A stretch of 17,591 nt of DNA from assembly GCA_964558915.1 (NCBI GenBank), contig CAZLFV010000055.1, positions 1 to 17,591 of the forward strand. The letters run 5' to 3'. Below are positions 5,715 through 13,134 of the stretch, piece by piece; positions within the stretch are counted from its first letter, which is position 1; each line of letters begins with the position of its first letter. The notes under the pieces are model-generated. The model made no database searches. It saw only the letters and a program-made list of their open reading frames with translations, and had not been told where the DNA came from. The translations under genes and the position numbers were made by a program. This DNA is from CAZKEW01 sp964558915. GTDB lineage: Bacteria; Acidobacteriota; Aminicenantia; Aminicenantales; UBA8522.

Positions 5715-7160
5715 GTGAAAAAACTGAAGGTCAAATTCCGAGACAGAAATCTTTTTGTCCGTTTGTTCGGCGAGAACGTCTATGCTGTGGGCGGCTATGT
5801 CCGGGACTTGGTTATGGGCACGCCTTCAGAAGACGTCGATATCCTTATCACCCGCACTCCGCTGGAAAAGATTATCCGCACGATGAAGAGGCACGGGAAA
5901 GTTGACCTTGTTGGAAAAAGCTTTGGGATCATCAAGTTTACAAAGGACAGCAAAACCTATGACATCGCACTCCCGAGAAAAGATGTTCCCAAGGAGAGGC
6001 CAGCCCGGAGGCACAAAGACTTTCTCATCTCCGCGGACCCGGACCTTCCCCTGGAGAAAGATCTCGAAAGGCGCGACTTCTGCTGCAACAGCGTGGCCGT
6101 GAGGCTGAAGGACGGCGCTCTCATCGATCCTTTTGGCGGGGTAAAGGATATCAAGGCCAGGATCATAAGATTGACCAACGCTCAAGCGTTTCCGGAAGAC
6201 CCCCTTCGTGTGCTGCGGGTGGCCCGCTTTTCCTCCGTCCTGCAGTTTTCTGTTGACGCAACTGTCTACGATATCGCCAAGGCGATTGACCTCAGAGGTC
6301 TGAGCGTGGAGAGGATCAACGAGGAGATGTTCAAGATTCTGCTTTTTTCCTCTTCTCCTTCAGTCGGCCTTGAAGAGCTTTTCAAAGTCGGCGCCCTGAA
6401 ACAGCTCTTCCCCGAGCTCTACCGGCTGACGCTTTCTATCCAGGACTCCTATTTCCATCCAGAGAAAGACGACTACGGCCACCACAGCGTTTGGCACCAC
6501 ACCAAGCTGACTGTCGACCAGGCCAAGGTCCTGTCCGAGCTGGCAGGTCTCGACCAGCAGCGGAAGCTGTGCCTTCTTCTGGCCGCTCTCTATCATGATG
6601 TCGGCAAACCGGTCACCGCGCAGTGGGAACACAAGAGGGGACGAATGGTTATCACTTCCAGCGGCCATGACGTGGCCAGCGAAAATATCACCAGAAGAGT
6701 CCTGGCCCGATTCCGGATTTTCACCTGGAACGGGTACAATCTGAGAAAAATGGTACCTCTTCTCATTAGGTCCCACCATCGGCTCTCGGAATTGTGGCAG
6801 AACCGCCAGACCGTGACCAAGAAAGCTTTCAATAGGCTGGCCGCCGATACGAACGGAGAGGTTGAGCTCCTCATCTATCTGGACGCCGCCGACCGAGCCG
6901 GCCGCAAAAAAAGGCGGGTCAAATCCCTTGATAGACAAGGAACATGGCTTTTGCGGAAATTTGACCAGCTGAACGTCAGCAAGGAGACCATCTCTCCGCT
7001 GATTATGGGCCGGCATCTCCTGAAGCTAGGCGTCGCCCCGGGCCCGGCCATGGGTAGGATTCTAAAAAGGCTCTATGAGTTGCAACTGGACAACGCCTTC
7101 GAGACGAAGGCGGAAGGATTGAAGGCGGCCCAAAAAGTCATAAAGAGGATAAAGGGATGA
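5715..7160 (+). CDS. tRNA nucleotidyltransferase / poly(A) polymerase family protein with HD domain (CCA-adding type)
   Basis: 481 residues from the GTG at 5715, which has AGGTGA eight bases upstream. The in-frame GTG at 5703 overlaps that site and was rejected. The head domain has VGGYVRD (25-31), the metal-binding D-V-D (40-42), ERRDF (118-122) and the template-type EDPLRVLRVARF (161-172). These are the class II nucleotidyltransferase motifs of CCA-adding enzymes and bacterial poly(A) polymerases. The C-terminal half carries an HD phosphohydrolase domain: histidines near 256-262, YHDVGKP (293-299), GHD (318-320), and a further HH near the LIRSHHR segment. Family members build or repair the 3' CCA of tRNA from CTP and ATP, and the HD domain can remove phosphates. 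Motif B reads RRDFCCNS where RRDFTxNA is usual. Separating CCA-adding from A-adding or poly(A) activity by eye is not possible. The stop overlaps the galE start (ATGA), so the two are translated together. Confidence 0.85.
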   Translation: MKKLKVKFRDRNLFVRLFGENVYAVGGYVRDLVMGTPSEDVDILITRTPLEKIIRTMKRHGKVDLVGKSFGIIKFTKDSKTYDIALPRKDVPKERPARRHKDFLISADPDLPLEKDLERRDFCCNSVAVRLKDGALIDPFGGVKDIKARIIRLTNAQAFPEDPLRVLRVARFSSVLQFSVDATVYDIAKAIDLRGLSVERINEEMFKILLFSSSPSVGLEELFKVGALKQLFPELYRLTLSIQDSYFHPEKDDYGHHSVWHHTKLTVDQAKVLSELAGLDQQRKLCLLLAALYHDVGKPVTAQWEHKRGRMVITSSGHDVASENITRRVLARFRIFTWNGYNLRKMVPLLIRSHHRLSELWQNRQTVTKKAFNRLAADTNGEVELLIYLDAADRAGRKKRRVKSLDRQGTWLLRKFDQLNVSKETISPLIMGRHLLKLGVAPGPAMGRILKRLYELQLDNAFETKAEGLKAAQKVIKRIKG

Positions 7161-8125
7161 AAATACTTGTCTGCGGAGGAGCAGGCTACATCGGCTCTCA
7201 TTCCGTCAAAGCCCTGCTTAGCGAAGGATTTGAGGTTGTTGTTTTCGACAATTTCTCCTCCGGCAGAAAAGAGCTCCTGGTCGGCGGGGAGGTCATTAGG
7301 GCTGACCTTGAGGATAAAAAGGATGTCCGGAGGGTCTTTCGTTCTGGGGAAATCGGCGCCGTTCTCCATTTCGCCTCGCTCATCCAGGTGGGAGAATCCT
7401 TCGTTCAACCGCAAAAGTACTACACCCATAATCTGAGCTCCAGCCTGAACCTCCTCGAGGCCATGCTGGAGGCTGGGGTGAAAAAAATCATTTTTTCCTC
7501 GAGTGCCGCTGTCTATGGAATTCCCCAGCAGACTCCCATCCCAGAATCGCATCCGCTCGTCCCGGCCAATCCCTATGGCCAGACCAAGCTCTTTGTGGAA
7601 AGAATCCTCCAAGATTATGACCAGGCCTACGGCCTGAAGTTTATATCTCTCCGCTATTTCAACGCGGCCGGCGCAGACTCCGAGGGGCAGCTGGGGGAGA
7701 TGCATGACCCTGAAACTCACCTGATCCCTAATATCCTTCTTTATCTTCTCAAGAAAAAGAAGATATTCGAACTCTACGGAACGGATTTCCCTACCCCTGA
7801 TGGCACGGCGATCAGAGATTATATCCATGTCACCGACCTTGCCTCCGCTCATATCATGGCACTAAAGAGGCTTCTCCAGGGGGCGAAAAGCGATTTTATT
7901 AACCTAGGCACGAACACAGGTCACTCGGTTTTGGAAGTCATAAAAAAAATCGAAGTTGTTACCGGGACCAAGGTGGCCTACCAGGGCAAGCCGCGGCGAT
8001 GGGGGGATGTGCCAGTGCTCCTGGCCTCAAAAGACAAGGCTGAAAATATCTTGGGCTGGAAGCCCCGTTTTTCCTCTCTGGAAACGATCATCAAAACTGC
8101 CTGGAACTGGCACCGGAAACAGTAG
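7157..8125 (+). CDS. galE: UDP-glucose 4-epimerase
   Basis: 322 residues, the normal length for GalE. It is an extended short-chain dehydrogenase: the NAD-binding Rossmann loop is GGAGYIGSH (7-15), HFASLIQVGES (71-81) follows the fourth strand, and the catalytic triad region is SSSAAVYG (Ser116) with YGQTK (Tyr140, Lys144). NAAGAD (169-174) and RDYIHVTDLA (220-229) are specific to the GalE subgroup. The enzyme interconverts UDP-glucose and UDP-galactose in the cytoplasm through a 4-keto intermediate, feeding the Leloir pathway and surface-glycan synthesis. Some close relatives act on the N-acetylated sugars, which the sequence alone does not exclude. The ATG overlaps the stop of the preceding nucleotidyltransferase by four bases, and AGAGG lies upstream within that gene. 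No other galactose genes are in the window. Confidence 0.93.
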   Translation: MKILVCGGAGYIGSHSVKALLSEGFEVVVFDNFSSGRKELLVGGEVIRADLEDKKDVRRVFRSGEIGAVLHFASLIQVGESFVQPQKYYTHNLSSSLNLLEAMLEAGVKKIIFSSSAAVYGIPQQTPIPESHPLVPANPYGQTKLFVERILQDYDQAYGLKFISLRYFNAAGADSEGQLGEMHDPETHLIPNILLYLLKKKKIFELYGTDFPTPDGTAIRDYIHVTDLASAHIMALKRLLQGAKSDFINLGTNTGHSVLEVIKKIEVVTGTKVAYQGKPRRWGDVPVLLASKDKAENILGWKPRFSSLETIIKTAWNWHRKQ

Positions 8126-8140
8126 TCCTGGTCCGCCGGA

Positions 8141-8169
8141 TTGACGCATCGCCTTGAAAATGGTATAAA
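8141..8169 (+). promoter_or_regulatory. Near-consensus promoter for the lytic transglycosylase
   Basis: TTGACG (8141-8146) and TATAAA (8164-8169) are 17 bases apart, each with 5 of 6 matches, and TG at 8161-8162 gives an extended -10. The start would be near 8176, only about 9 bases before the ATG at 8185. The bases in between (CTCGGGAAT) offer at best a weak ribosome-binding site, so this mRNA may be almost leaderless. Confidence 0.65.
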
Positions 8170-8184
8170 AGCGCTCTCGGGAAT

Positions 8185-9840
8185 ATGAAGAAACATAGGA
8201 AGAACGCTGTCTTGCTCTGGTTGCCGCTACTGCTTTTTGCCTGGGCCTGTTCTTCCTCCCAGATACCCCAAAAGGCCGTGCCCGCACCTCCGCCTGCATC
8301 TGACCAGGGAAAGCAACCGCTTGCTCCGGCGGAGCAGGAACCGGCTTCTCCAAGAGAGGAGGCTCCGCCTGAGATCCAGGAGAAAGAGGAGATTAGGGAA
8401 GAGGCTGGCCTGGAAAAGCAGAATCAGGGCAGGGAAGCCGAACCCGCCAAGGAAGACCCGGGAACAGTCTTAGAAGAGGCCCTTGATACCTTTCAGAATG
8501 CTCAGGCGGCTTGGGAAAAAGGGGATGCCGATGCGGCTCTTCAGATTCTGGACGAGTCCTACAGCCTTGTCCTCAAGGTCCAGCTATCCTCGGACTCCCC
8601 TCTCCTTCAGGAGAAGAATGACCTCAGATTACTCATCGCCCAGAAGATTCAGCAGATCTATGCTTCCCGCTTGACCGCGGTGGGAGACAATCATAAGACC
8701 ATCCCGCTCGAAGAAAACAAGGACGTCTTGGAGGAGATTCTCTCTTTTCAGACAACTGAAAAGAGACAGTTTGAGGACGCTTATCAGAGATCCGGGCTTT
8801 ATAGGAACATGATCCTTGAAGAGCTGAGAGAAGAGGGCCTTCCCGATGAACTCTCCTGGCTTCCGTTGATTGAAAGCTGGTACAAGACCAAGGCTCTTTC
8901 CAAAGCCAGAGCTTTAGGGCTGTGGCAATTCATTTCCTCGACAGGCTACCGCTTCGGGCTCAAACGTGACCGCTGGGTTGATGAGCGAATGGACCCGGTC
9001 AAATCGACCCAGGCCGCGGTCAAATATCTCACTGAGCTGCACACCTTTTTCGGAGACTGGACGACAGCCCTGGCCGCTTATAACTGCGGGGAAATTCGAG
9101 TCCAAAATGTCATCCGAACCCAGCGCGTCGACTATTTAGACAATTTCTGGGACCTCTATCGCCAACTTCCCCCTGAAACGGCACGTTTTGTGCCCCGGTT
9201 TATCGCTGCCGCTCTCATCATCAGCAACCCGCAGAAATATGGGTTCAGCCTTCCGGAGTCCAGCCCGCCGCTCAAGTTCGAGAGGCTCACGGTCAACCAC
9301 CCCTTCAAACTCAGCTCATTGGCCGCGGCTCTGGGAATCGATCCAGCAGAGCTTGTCTTTCTTAATCCCGAGCTGCGTCACGACTCAACTCCCGCGTATG
9401 AATACTGTCTCCGCGTCCCTGAAGGGTGCGCGGAAAAGGCCAGCCTGGCCGTGAATAATCTTCCTCGCTGGATTCCCCCCGAAGCTCAATATACCTGGCA
9501 TTATGTGAAGAGGGGCGAGACCCTATCTACAATCGCCTATCGCTATCGCACAACTGCATCCGCCATCGCCCGGCTGAACGGACTGCGGAAACTGAACTAC
9601 ATCAGGCCTGGCCAGAGGCTAAAGATTCCAGGCCGCAGCGCGCCTCTGGCCCCACCAGCCCCCAACATTTCCCCAAAATCTGGCGAGAAGACCGCCTATA
9701 CCGTTATGCAAGGTGACACCTTATACAGCATCGCCCGGAAGTTCGGGATGAGCCTTGATGACTTTTTGCTCTTGAACGGACTGGCCGCCGAGGCCAAAAT
9801 CTATCCCGGACAAGTGGTCTGGGTCGTCCCTAAGAATTAG
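8185..9840 (+). CDS. MltD-like membrane-bound lytic murein transglycosylase, lipoprotein with LysM domains
   Basis: 551 residues (E. coli MltD is about 450). The N terminus is a lipoprotein signal: basic MKKHRKN, Leu-rich core, and Cys22 in F-A-W-A-C followed by SSS, so outer-membrane anchoring is likely. Residues about 25-95 are a Pro/Glu/Lys-rich linker and 95-195 are helical. The SLT (GH23) domain spans about 205-345: LPLIESWYKT holds the catalytic glutamate (Glu230), with ALGLWQF and TALAAYNCGE further on. A degenerate LysM-like module (about 363-413, HPFKLSSLAAALGI) precedes two good LysM repeats at about 436-487 (KRGETLSTIAYRY) and 503-551 (MQGDTLYSIARKFG). These enzymes cleave the MurNAc-GlcNAc bond in peptidoglycan to give 1,6-anhydro products, and the LysM units bind glycan. 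It has its own promoter, and a terminator-like hairpin begins at the stop codon. It converges with rplQ with 20 bases between them. Confidence 0.93.
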   Translation: MKKHRKNAVLLWLPLLLFAWACSSSQIPQKAVPAPPPASDQGKQPLAPAEQEPASPREEAPPEIQEKEEIREEAGLEKQNQGREAEPAKEDPGTVLEEALDTFQNAQAAWEKGDADAALQILDESYSLVLKVQLSSDSPLLQEKNDLRLLIAQKIQQIYASRLTAVGDNHKTIPLEENKDVLEEILSFQTTEKRQFEDAYQRSGLYRNMILEELREEGLPDELSWLPLIESWYKTKALSKARALGLWQFISSTGYRFGLKRDRWVDERMDPVKSTQAAVKYLTELHTFFGDWTTALAAYNCGEIRVQNVIRTQRVDYLDNFWDLYRQLPPETARFVPRFIAAALIISNPQKYGFSLPESSPPLKFERLTVNHPFKLSSLAAALGIDPAELVFLNPELRHDSTPAYEYCLRVPEGCAEKASLAVNNLPRWIPPEAQYTWHYVKRGETLSTIAYRYRTTASAIARLNGLRKLNYIRPGQRLKIPGRSAPLAPPAPNISPKSGEKTAYTVMQGDTLYSIARKFGMSLDDFLLLNGLAAEAKIYPGQVVWVVPKN

Positions 9841-9869
9841 TCCTTGAAATCCCTAATTTCTTATTTTTT
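9831..9869 (+). terminator. Probable intrinsic terminator of the lytic transglycosylase gene
   Basis: TAAGAATTAG (9831-9840) pairs with CTAATTTCTTA (9853-9863), ten base pairs with one bulged T and a 12-base loop. It is followed at once by six T (9864-9869). The left arm includes the TAG stop codon of the transglycosylase; the right arm contains the rplQ stop codon (9861-9863, read on the other strand). The stem is AT-rich, which weakens it. A second small hairpin (GGCT/AGCC, 9871-9882) before a T-rich tract may back it up. On the minus strand no T run follows, so it would not end the ribosomal operon. Confidence 0.45.
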
Positions 9870-10274
9870 GGGCTTTTTAGCCTCTTTTTCTTTCTTTTTC
9901 TTAGGCTTCTTTTTGTATTCTGATCCGACAAGCTCCAGCATCGCCATCTGGGCTCCGTCTCCTGAACGCAGCCCCAGCTTGACGATCCGGGAATAGCCGC
10001 CCGGCCTCTGTCCGAAGCGCGGGCTCAACTCATCAAAAAGCTTTGTGACAACAGCTTCTTTGCGAACGAACGCCAAGACCCGGCGGCGGGATGAAAGCGT
10101 CCCTTTTTTGGCCAGAGTAATCATTTTTTCGGCCAGGGGTCTTGTTTCCTTGGCCTTGGCCAGAGTGGTCTTGATGCGCTCTTTTTCTAGAAAGGATGTA
10201 ACCAAATTGCGCAACAGGGCAATCCGGTGAGCGGTCGGGCGCCGGAGTTTCCTTCGCTTGACCTGGTGCCTCAT
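9861..10274 (-). CDS. rplQ: 50S ribosomal protein L17
   Basis: 137 residues. The N terminus MRHQVKRRKLRR matches the conserved L17 opening (usually MRHxxxxxKLxR). It is followed by LLRNLVTSFLEKERIKTTLAKAKE (21-44), the family core, and the C-terminal RIVKLGLRSGDGAQMAMLELV. L17 binds 23S rRNA domain III near the peptide exit tunnel. The tail (about 119-137) is almost pure Lys with Pro, Glu and Ala, an extension beyond the conserved domain. The same bases supply the T-rich tract of the plus-strand terminator region. It is the last gene of the spc/alpha cluster. Its ATG overlaps the rpoA stop (ATGA), and AAGGAG lies within the rpoA end. No terminator is visible on this strand after the stop. Confidence 0.96.
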   Translation of the reverse strand: MRHQVKRRKLRRPTAHRIALLRNLVTSFLEKERIKTTLAKAKETRPLAEKMITLAKKGTLSSRRRVLAFVRKEAVVTKLFDELSPRFGQRPGGYSRIVKLGLRSGDGAQMAMLELVGSEYKKKPKKKKEKEAKKPKK

Positions 10275-11302
10275 TCACTGAACTCCTTTCGCTTCTTTTC
10301 CTCCTGAAGTTCGTTCTGGATTCTCTCGATCAGCTTGGGATGGAGGTCCAGGTTCAACCCAAGGTTAAGGTTGGCCAGTGTTTCCTTGATCTCGGCCAGG
10401 GATTTGCGGCCGAAATTCTTGGTCTTGAGCAGCTCGTCTTCTGTTTTCCGGACAAGCTCATAAATTCTCTCGATCCCGGCCGATTTGAGGCAGTTGCTGG
10501 ACCGGACAGAGAGTTCAAGATGTTCGATCGGCTTTAAAAGCACATCCAACTGAGACAAATAGGGGATTTCCTTTTTGGCGACGATGGGTTCTTTTTCTAA
10601 GGGCTCATCCACGATATTCAAGAAAATGGTCATGTGGTCCCGGAGAATCTTGGCCGAATGCGAAAGAGCCTCTTGAGGGGCGATGGCACCTGTGGTCCAT
10701 ATCTCCAGGGTGAGGTTTTCATAGTCAATCCGCTTCCCCACCCGGGCCTGCTCGACCCGGTAGTTGACTTTCTTGATCGGAGAATGAGAAGAATCAAGGG
10801 GAATGTAGTCCACGCCCAGGTCTTCATCAAAATTTTGCTCGGCCGAGATATAGCCCCGTCCGTTTTTAACGACCATTTCGATATCCAGCTTGCCATCCCG
10901 GTCGAGGGAGGCGATGCGGATGTCGTTATCGAGAATCTCAACATCACCGTCATGAGTTATGTCCGAGGCTTTGGCTTCGGCCGGCCCCTCGATCTTCAAA
11001 GTCATTTTCCTCGGTTGGTCCCCCTTGAGTTTCAGGGGAATGCTTTTCAAGTTCAAGAGGATATCAGTCACATCCTCGACGACGCCGGGGATTGTGGAAA
11101 ACTCATGCAGGACGCCCTGGATTCGAACCGCAGTGATGGAGGCTCCGGTGATGGAAGACAGCAGGATCCGGCGCAGGGCGTTCCCGACGGTCACGGCATA
11201 GCCCCTTTCAAACGGCTGCGCTGAGAAGCGGCCGTACTTGTCGGTCAGACTTTCATAATCGCACTCAAGATACTTGGGTCTTTGAAAACCGAATTCTATC
11301 AT
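10271..11302 (-). CDS. rpoA: DNA-directed RNA polymerase subunit alpha
   Basis: 343 residues. The N-terminal assembly domain (1 to about 235) has PFERGYAVTVGNALRRILLS (30-49), the dimerisation helix that nucleates polymerase assembly. A linker joins it to the C-terminal domain (about 250-318), where SVRSSNCLK and KNFGRKSLAEIKE carry residues equivalent to E. coli R265, N268 and K298 (here Arg267, Asn270, Lys300). These contact UP elements and activators, so this organism should use alpha-CTD-dependent promoter recognition. A charged tail after the helix-hairpin-helix (about 320-343) is longer than in E. coli. GGAGG stands four bases before the ATG. The gene follows rpsD after 37 bases and overlaps rplQ by four, the usual alpha-operon order. 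Confidence 0.98.
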   Translation of the reverse strand: MIEFGFQRPKYLECDYESLTDKYGRFSAQPFERGYAVTVGNALRRILLSSITGASITAVRIQGVLHEFSTIPGVVEDVTDILLNLKSIPLKLKGDQPRKMTLKIEGPAEAKASDITHDGDVEILDNDIRIASLDRDGKLDIEMVVKNGRGYISAEQNFDEDLGVDYIPLDSSHSPIKKVNYRVEQARVGKRIDYENLTLEIWTTGAIAPQEALSHSAKILRDHMTIFLNIVDEPLEKEPIVAKKEIPYLSQLDVLLKPIEHLELSVRSSNCLKSAGIERIYELVRKTEDELLKTKNFGRKSLAEIKETLANLNLGLNLDLHPKLIERIQNELQEEKKRKEFSE

Positions 11303-11339
11303 AAGCCCTCCTTTTGAGGATATCTCTCATTCAAAAGTT

Positions 11340-11966
11340 TCATTTGGAGTAGAGCTCAACGACATAATGCTCCTCGACAGGAAGCGTAATGTCCGCGCGG
11401 GTTGGCAGCGAAGCGATCCTTGCGCTCATATTATCCCAGTCTACAGCGAGCCATCCGGGAATTGTCTTATTCCTGTTTTGGCTGATCATCTCTTTGATAT
11501 CAGCATATTCGGCAGATCGCGGCCGGAGGTTTAGCTGGTCTCCCTCACTCACCAGAAAGGAAGGAATCGTCACCTTTTTGCCGTTGATCAAAAAATGTCC
11601 ATGGGTAATGAGCTGACGGGCCTGGCTGCGGGACCGCGCGAACCCCAAGATATAAATCACATTGTCCAGCCTTCTTTCCAGCATGCTTAGGAGATTCTCA
11701 CCGGTGATGCCTTTTTGGCGTTCCGCCCTTTTGAAGAACAGCCTAAACTGCCGCTCGGTCATCCCGTAGAACCTTTTAAGCTTCTGCTTCTCGCGGAGCT
11801 GAATCCCGTAACCCAGGACTCTTTTTCTCGCCCGGCCGTGCTGTCCGGGAGCGTAGGCGCGCCGTTCCACAGGGCACTTCTCTGAGAGGCACTTGTCCCC
11901 TTTCAGGAAAAGCTTTGTCCGTTCCACCCGACATTGTCGGCAAAGCGGTTGATCATATCTCGACAT
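11340..11966 (-). CDS. rpsD: 30S ribosomal protein S4, zinc-binding (C+) form
   Basis: 208 residues. Four cysteines at 9, 12, 26 and 31 (C-x2-C-x13-C-x4-C) form the zinc module seen in Thermus thermophilus S4; many bacteria carry a C-minus copy instead. The S4 RNA-binding domain lies at about 98-160, with RLDNVIYILGFARSRSQARQLITHGHFLINGKKV as its core. S4 is a primary 16S rRNA binder that starts 30S body assembly, and in some bacteria it represses its own operon. The start is supported by AAGGAG six bases upstream. It lies between rpsK and rpoA, the standard position in the alpha operon. Confidence 0.97.
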   Translation of the reverse strand: MSRYDQPLCRQCRVERTKLFLKGDKCLSEKCPVERRAYAPGQHGRARKRVLGYGIQLREKQKLKRFYGMTERQFRLFFKRAERQKGITGENLLSMLERRLDNVIYILGFARSRSQARQLITHGHFLINGKKVTIPSFLVSEGDQLNLRPRSAEYADIKEMISQNRNKTIPGWLAVDWDNMSARIASLPTRADITLPVEEHYVVELYSK

Positions 11967-11992
11967 CTCGTTCTCCTTTAATCGCCTGCATC

Positions 11993-12379
11993 CTAAACTC
12001 TTCGTCTCCGAGGAACACGGCAGCCATTGTGCGGGATGGGAGTCACATCACGAATGGACTTGATCTCCAGCCCGGAAGTCTGAAGAGCCCGGATCGCCGA
12101 TTCCCGGCCCGCGCCAGGCCCGGAGATTCGGACGTCCACGTACTTGACGCCGGCATCTCTGGCCTTAGTCGAGGCCTCTTTTGCCGCCAACTGGGCGGCA
12201 AAGGGAGTCCCCTTGCGGGCGCCTTTGAACCCGGCAGTTCCTGAACTGGCCCAGCAAATCGTATTGCCTTCGTGATCCGCTATCGTAATGATCGTATTAT
12301 TGAAGGTCGACTGAATATGGGCGACGCCAAATCCAACTTCCTTCCCGACCTTTTTTTTCTTGGTTTTTGTCTGTGCCAT
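11993..12379 (-). CDS. rpsK: 30S ribosomal protein S11
   Basis: 128 residues from the ATG at 12379, with a purine-rich GAGAGGG upstream. The open frame extends further upstream to 12529 but overlaps rpsM there and adds 50 residues with no S11 character, so I reject the longer form. Recognisable blocks are AHIQSTFNNTIITI (20-33), WASSGTAGFKGARKGTPFAAQ (43-63), VRISGPGAGRESAIRAL and the invariant C-terminal TPIPHNGCRVPRRRRV. S11 sits on the 30S platform next to the mRNA exit and contacts S7 and S18. It follows rpsM after 16 bases and precedes rpsD by 26. Confidence 0.97.
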   Translation of the reverse strand: MAQTKTKKKKVGKEVGFGVAHIQSTFNNTIITIADHEGNTICWASSGTAGFKGARKGTPFAAQLAAKEASTKARDAGVKYVDVRISGPGAGRESAIRALQTSGLEIKSIRDVTPIPHNGCRVPRRRRV

Positions 12380-12395
12380 ATTTTTTCCCTCTCTC

Positions 12396-12779
12396 TTAGC
12401 TCGCCGCCGGAGCCTTGATCTTTTTGATGGTGTGGCCTCGCGGTCCTTTCCTCGTCCGTGCATTAGTCTTGGTCCGCTGGCCGCGCACAGGCAACTTCCT
12501 TTTGTGCCGCAGTCCACGATAGCAGCCAATATCGATCAGCCTCTTGATATTCAGGCTGACCTCTTTTCTCAAGTCGCCCTCGATCTTCTCTCGCTTCTCG
12601 ATGATCTGGCGGATCTTGTTGACTTCGTCCTCGCTGAGGTTCTTAACCTTTTTCTGCTTGTCAATCTTGGCCTCCTCAAGGATCTGGTTCGATTTGGAGC
12701 GGCCGATGCCATAGATATACGTCAGACCGATCTCAATGTTCTTTTCCGGGGGAAGCGTGATTCCTGCGATTCTTGCCAT
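12396..12779 (-). CDS. rpsM: 30S ribosomal protein S13
   Basis: 127 residues. MARIAGITLPPEKNIEIGLTYIYGIGRSKS at the N terminus and RHKRKLPVRGQRTKTNARTRKGP near the C terminus are diagnostic. S13 lies in the 30S head, contacts the P-site tRNA through its basic tail and forms the B1 inter-subunit bridges with L5 and 5S-side elements. The tail here ends KKIKAPAAS. GAGGA is five bases before the ATG. Only 12 bases separate it from rpmJ, too little for the S4-binding pseudoknot leader known upstream of E. coli rpsM. Confidence 0.97.
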   Translation of the reverse strand: MARIAGITLPPEKNIEIGLTYIYGIGRSKSNQILEEAKIDKQKKVKNLSEDEVNKIRQIIEKREKIEGDLRKEVSLNIKRLIDIGCYRGLRHKRKLPVRGQRTKTNARTRKGPRGHTIKKIKAPAAS

Positions 12780-12791
12780 AGTTGTCCTCGT

Positions 12792-12905
12792 TTAGCCTTG
12801 TTTCTGTTTATGCCTCGGGTTGATGCAGATCACCCGAACGTTTCCTTTGCGCCTGATAATCTTGCAGTTGCGACAGATTTTTTTGACTGATGCTCTGACT
12901 TTCAT
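12792..12905 (-). CDS. rpmJ: 50S ribosomal protein L36, zinc-ribbon (C+) form
   Basis: 37 residues, a short gene that is easily missed. The reading is MKVRASVKKICRNCKIIRRK then GNVRVICINPRHKQKQG. Cys11, Cys14, Cys27 and His32 make the C3H zinc ribbon of the common L36 type, and the length equals the family norm. L36 is a small late-assembling protein of the 50S subunit that binds 23S rRNA. The position between infA (10-base gap) and rpmJ's usual follower rpsM (12-base gap) confirms it. AAGGGA lies just upstream of the ATG. Confidence 0.96.
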   Translation of the reverse strand: MKVRASVKKICRNCKIIRRKGNVRVICINPRHKQKQG

Positions 12906-12915
12906 GGCCTTTCCC

Positions 12916-13134
12916 TTATTTAAACCGGTAAGTGATTCTTCCCTTGGTCAAGTCATAGGGCGAAAGCTCGACGAGGACCCGATCCCCGGGAAGGATGCGG
13001 ATAAAATGCTTCCTCATCTTGCCCGAGATGTGAGCCAGGATCCTGTGCTTGTTGGCCAGCTCCACCCTGAACATAGCATTGGGGAGGGTCTCGATGACCG
13101 TCCCTTCCGCTTCATAAACATCTTGCTTAGGCAT
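12916..13134 (-). CDS. infA: Translation initiation factor IF-1
   Basis: 72 residues, exactly the usual length. It is a single OB-fold: EGTVIETLPNAMFRVEL (10-26), ISGKMRKHFIRILPGDRVLVELSPYDLTKGRITYRFK at the C terminus. IF-1 binds the 30S A site near S12 and helix 44 and works with IF-2 and IF-3 in initiation. The ATG lies inside the 3' end of map (8-base overlap), with an AGGGGTGA ribosome-binding site there, so translation is probably coupled. The second residue is Pro rather than the common Ala or Ser; Met removal is still expected. Confidence 0.97.
   Translation of the reverse strand: MPKQDVYEAEGTVIETLPNAMFRVELANKHRILAHISGKMRKHFIRILPGDRVLVELSPYDLTKGRITYRFK

Noticed and set aside
5375..5734. 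119-codon minus-strand open frame across the divergent spacer
   Set aside because: It has a hydrophobic start but runs over the nucleotidyltransferase start region and through the peptidase promoter, with no domain and no convincing ribosome-binding site.
6360..7016. 218-codon minus-strand open frame inside the CCA-type nucleotidyltransferase gene
   Set aside because: No family resemblance and complete overlap with conserved HD-domain coding sequence on the plus strand.
7073..7852. 259-codon open frame on the minus strand, antisense to galE
   Set aside because: It lies entirely against the well-supported epimerase and the end of the nucleotidyltransferase, has no recognisable motif, and is explained by GC-rich codon use leaving the opposite strand open.
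12380..12529. N-terminal extension of S11 by 50 residues
   Set aside because: It overlaps the conserved 3' part of rpsM and has no S11 similarity; the ATG at 12379 with a purine-rich ribosome-binding site gives the standard length.
12780..12791. E. coli-type S4 autoregulatory pseudoknot upstream of rpsM
   Set aside because: Only 12 bases separate rpmJ and rpsM, too few for such a leader, and no equivalent fold was evident nearby.
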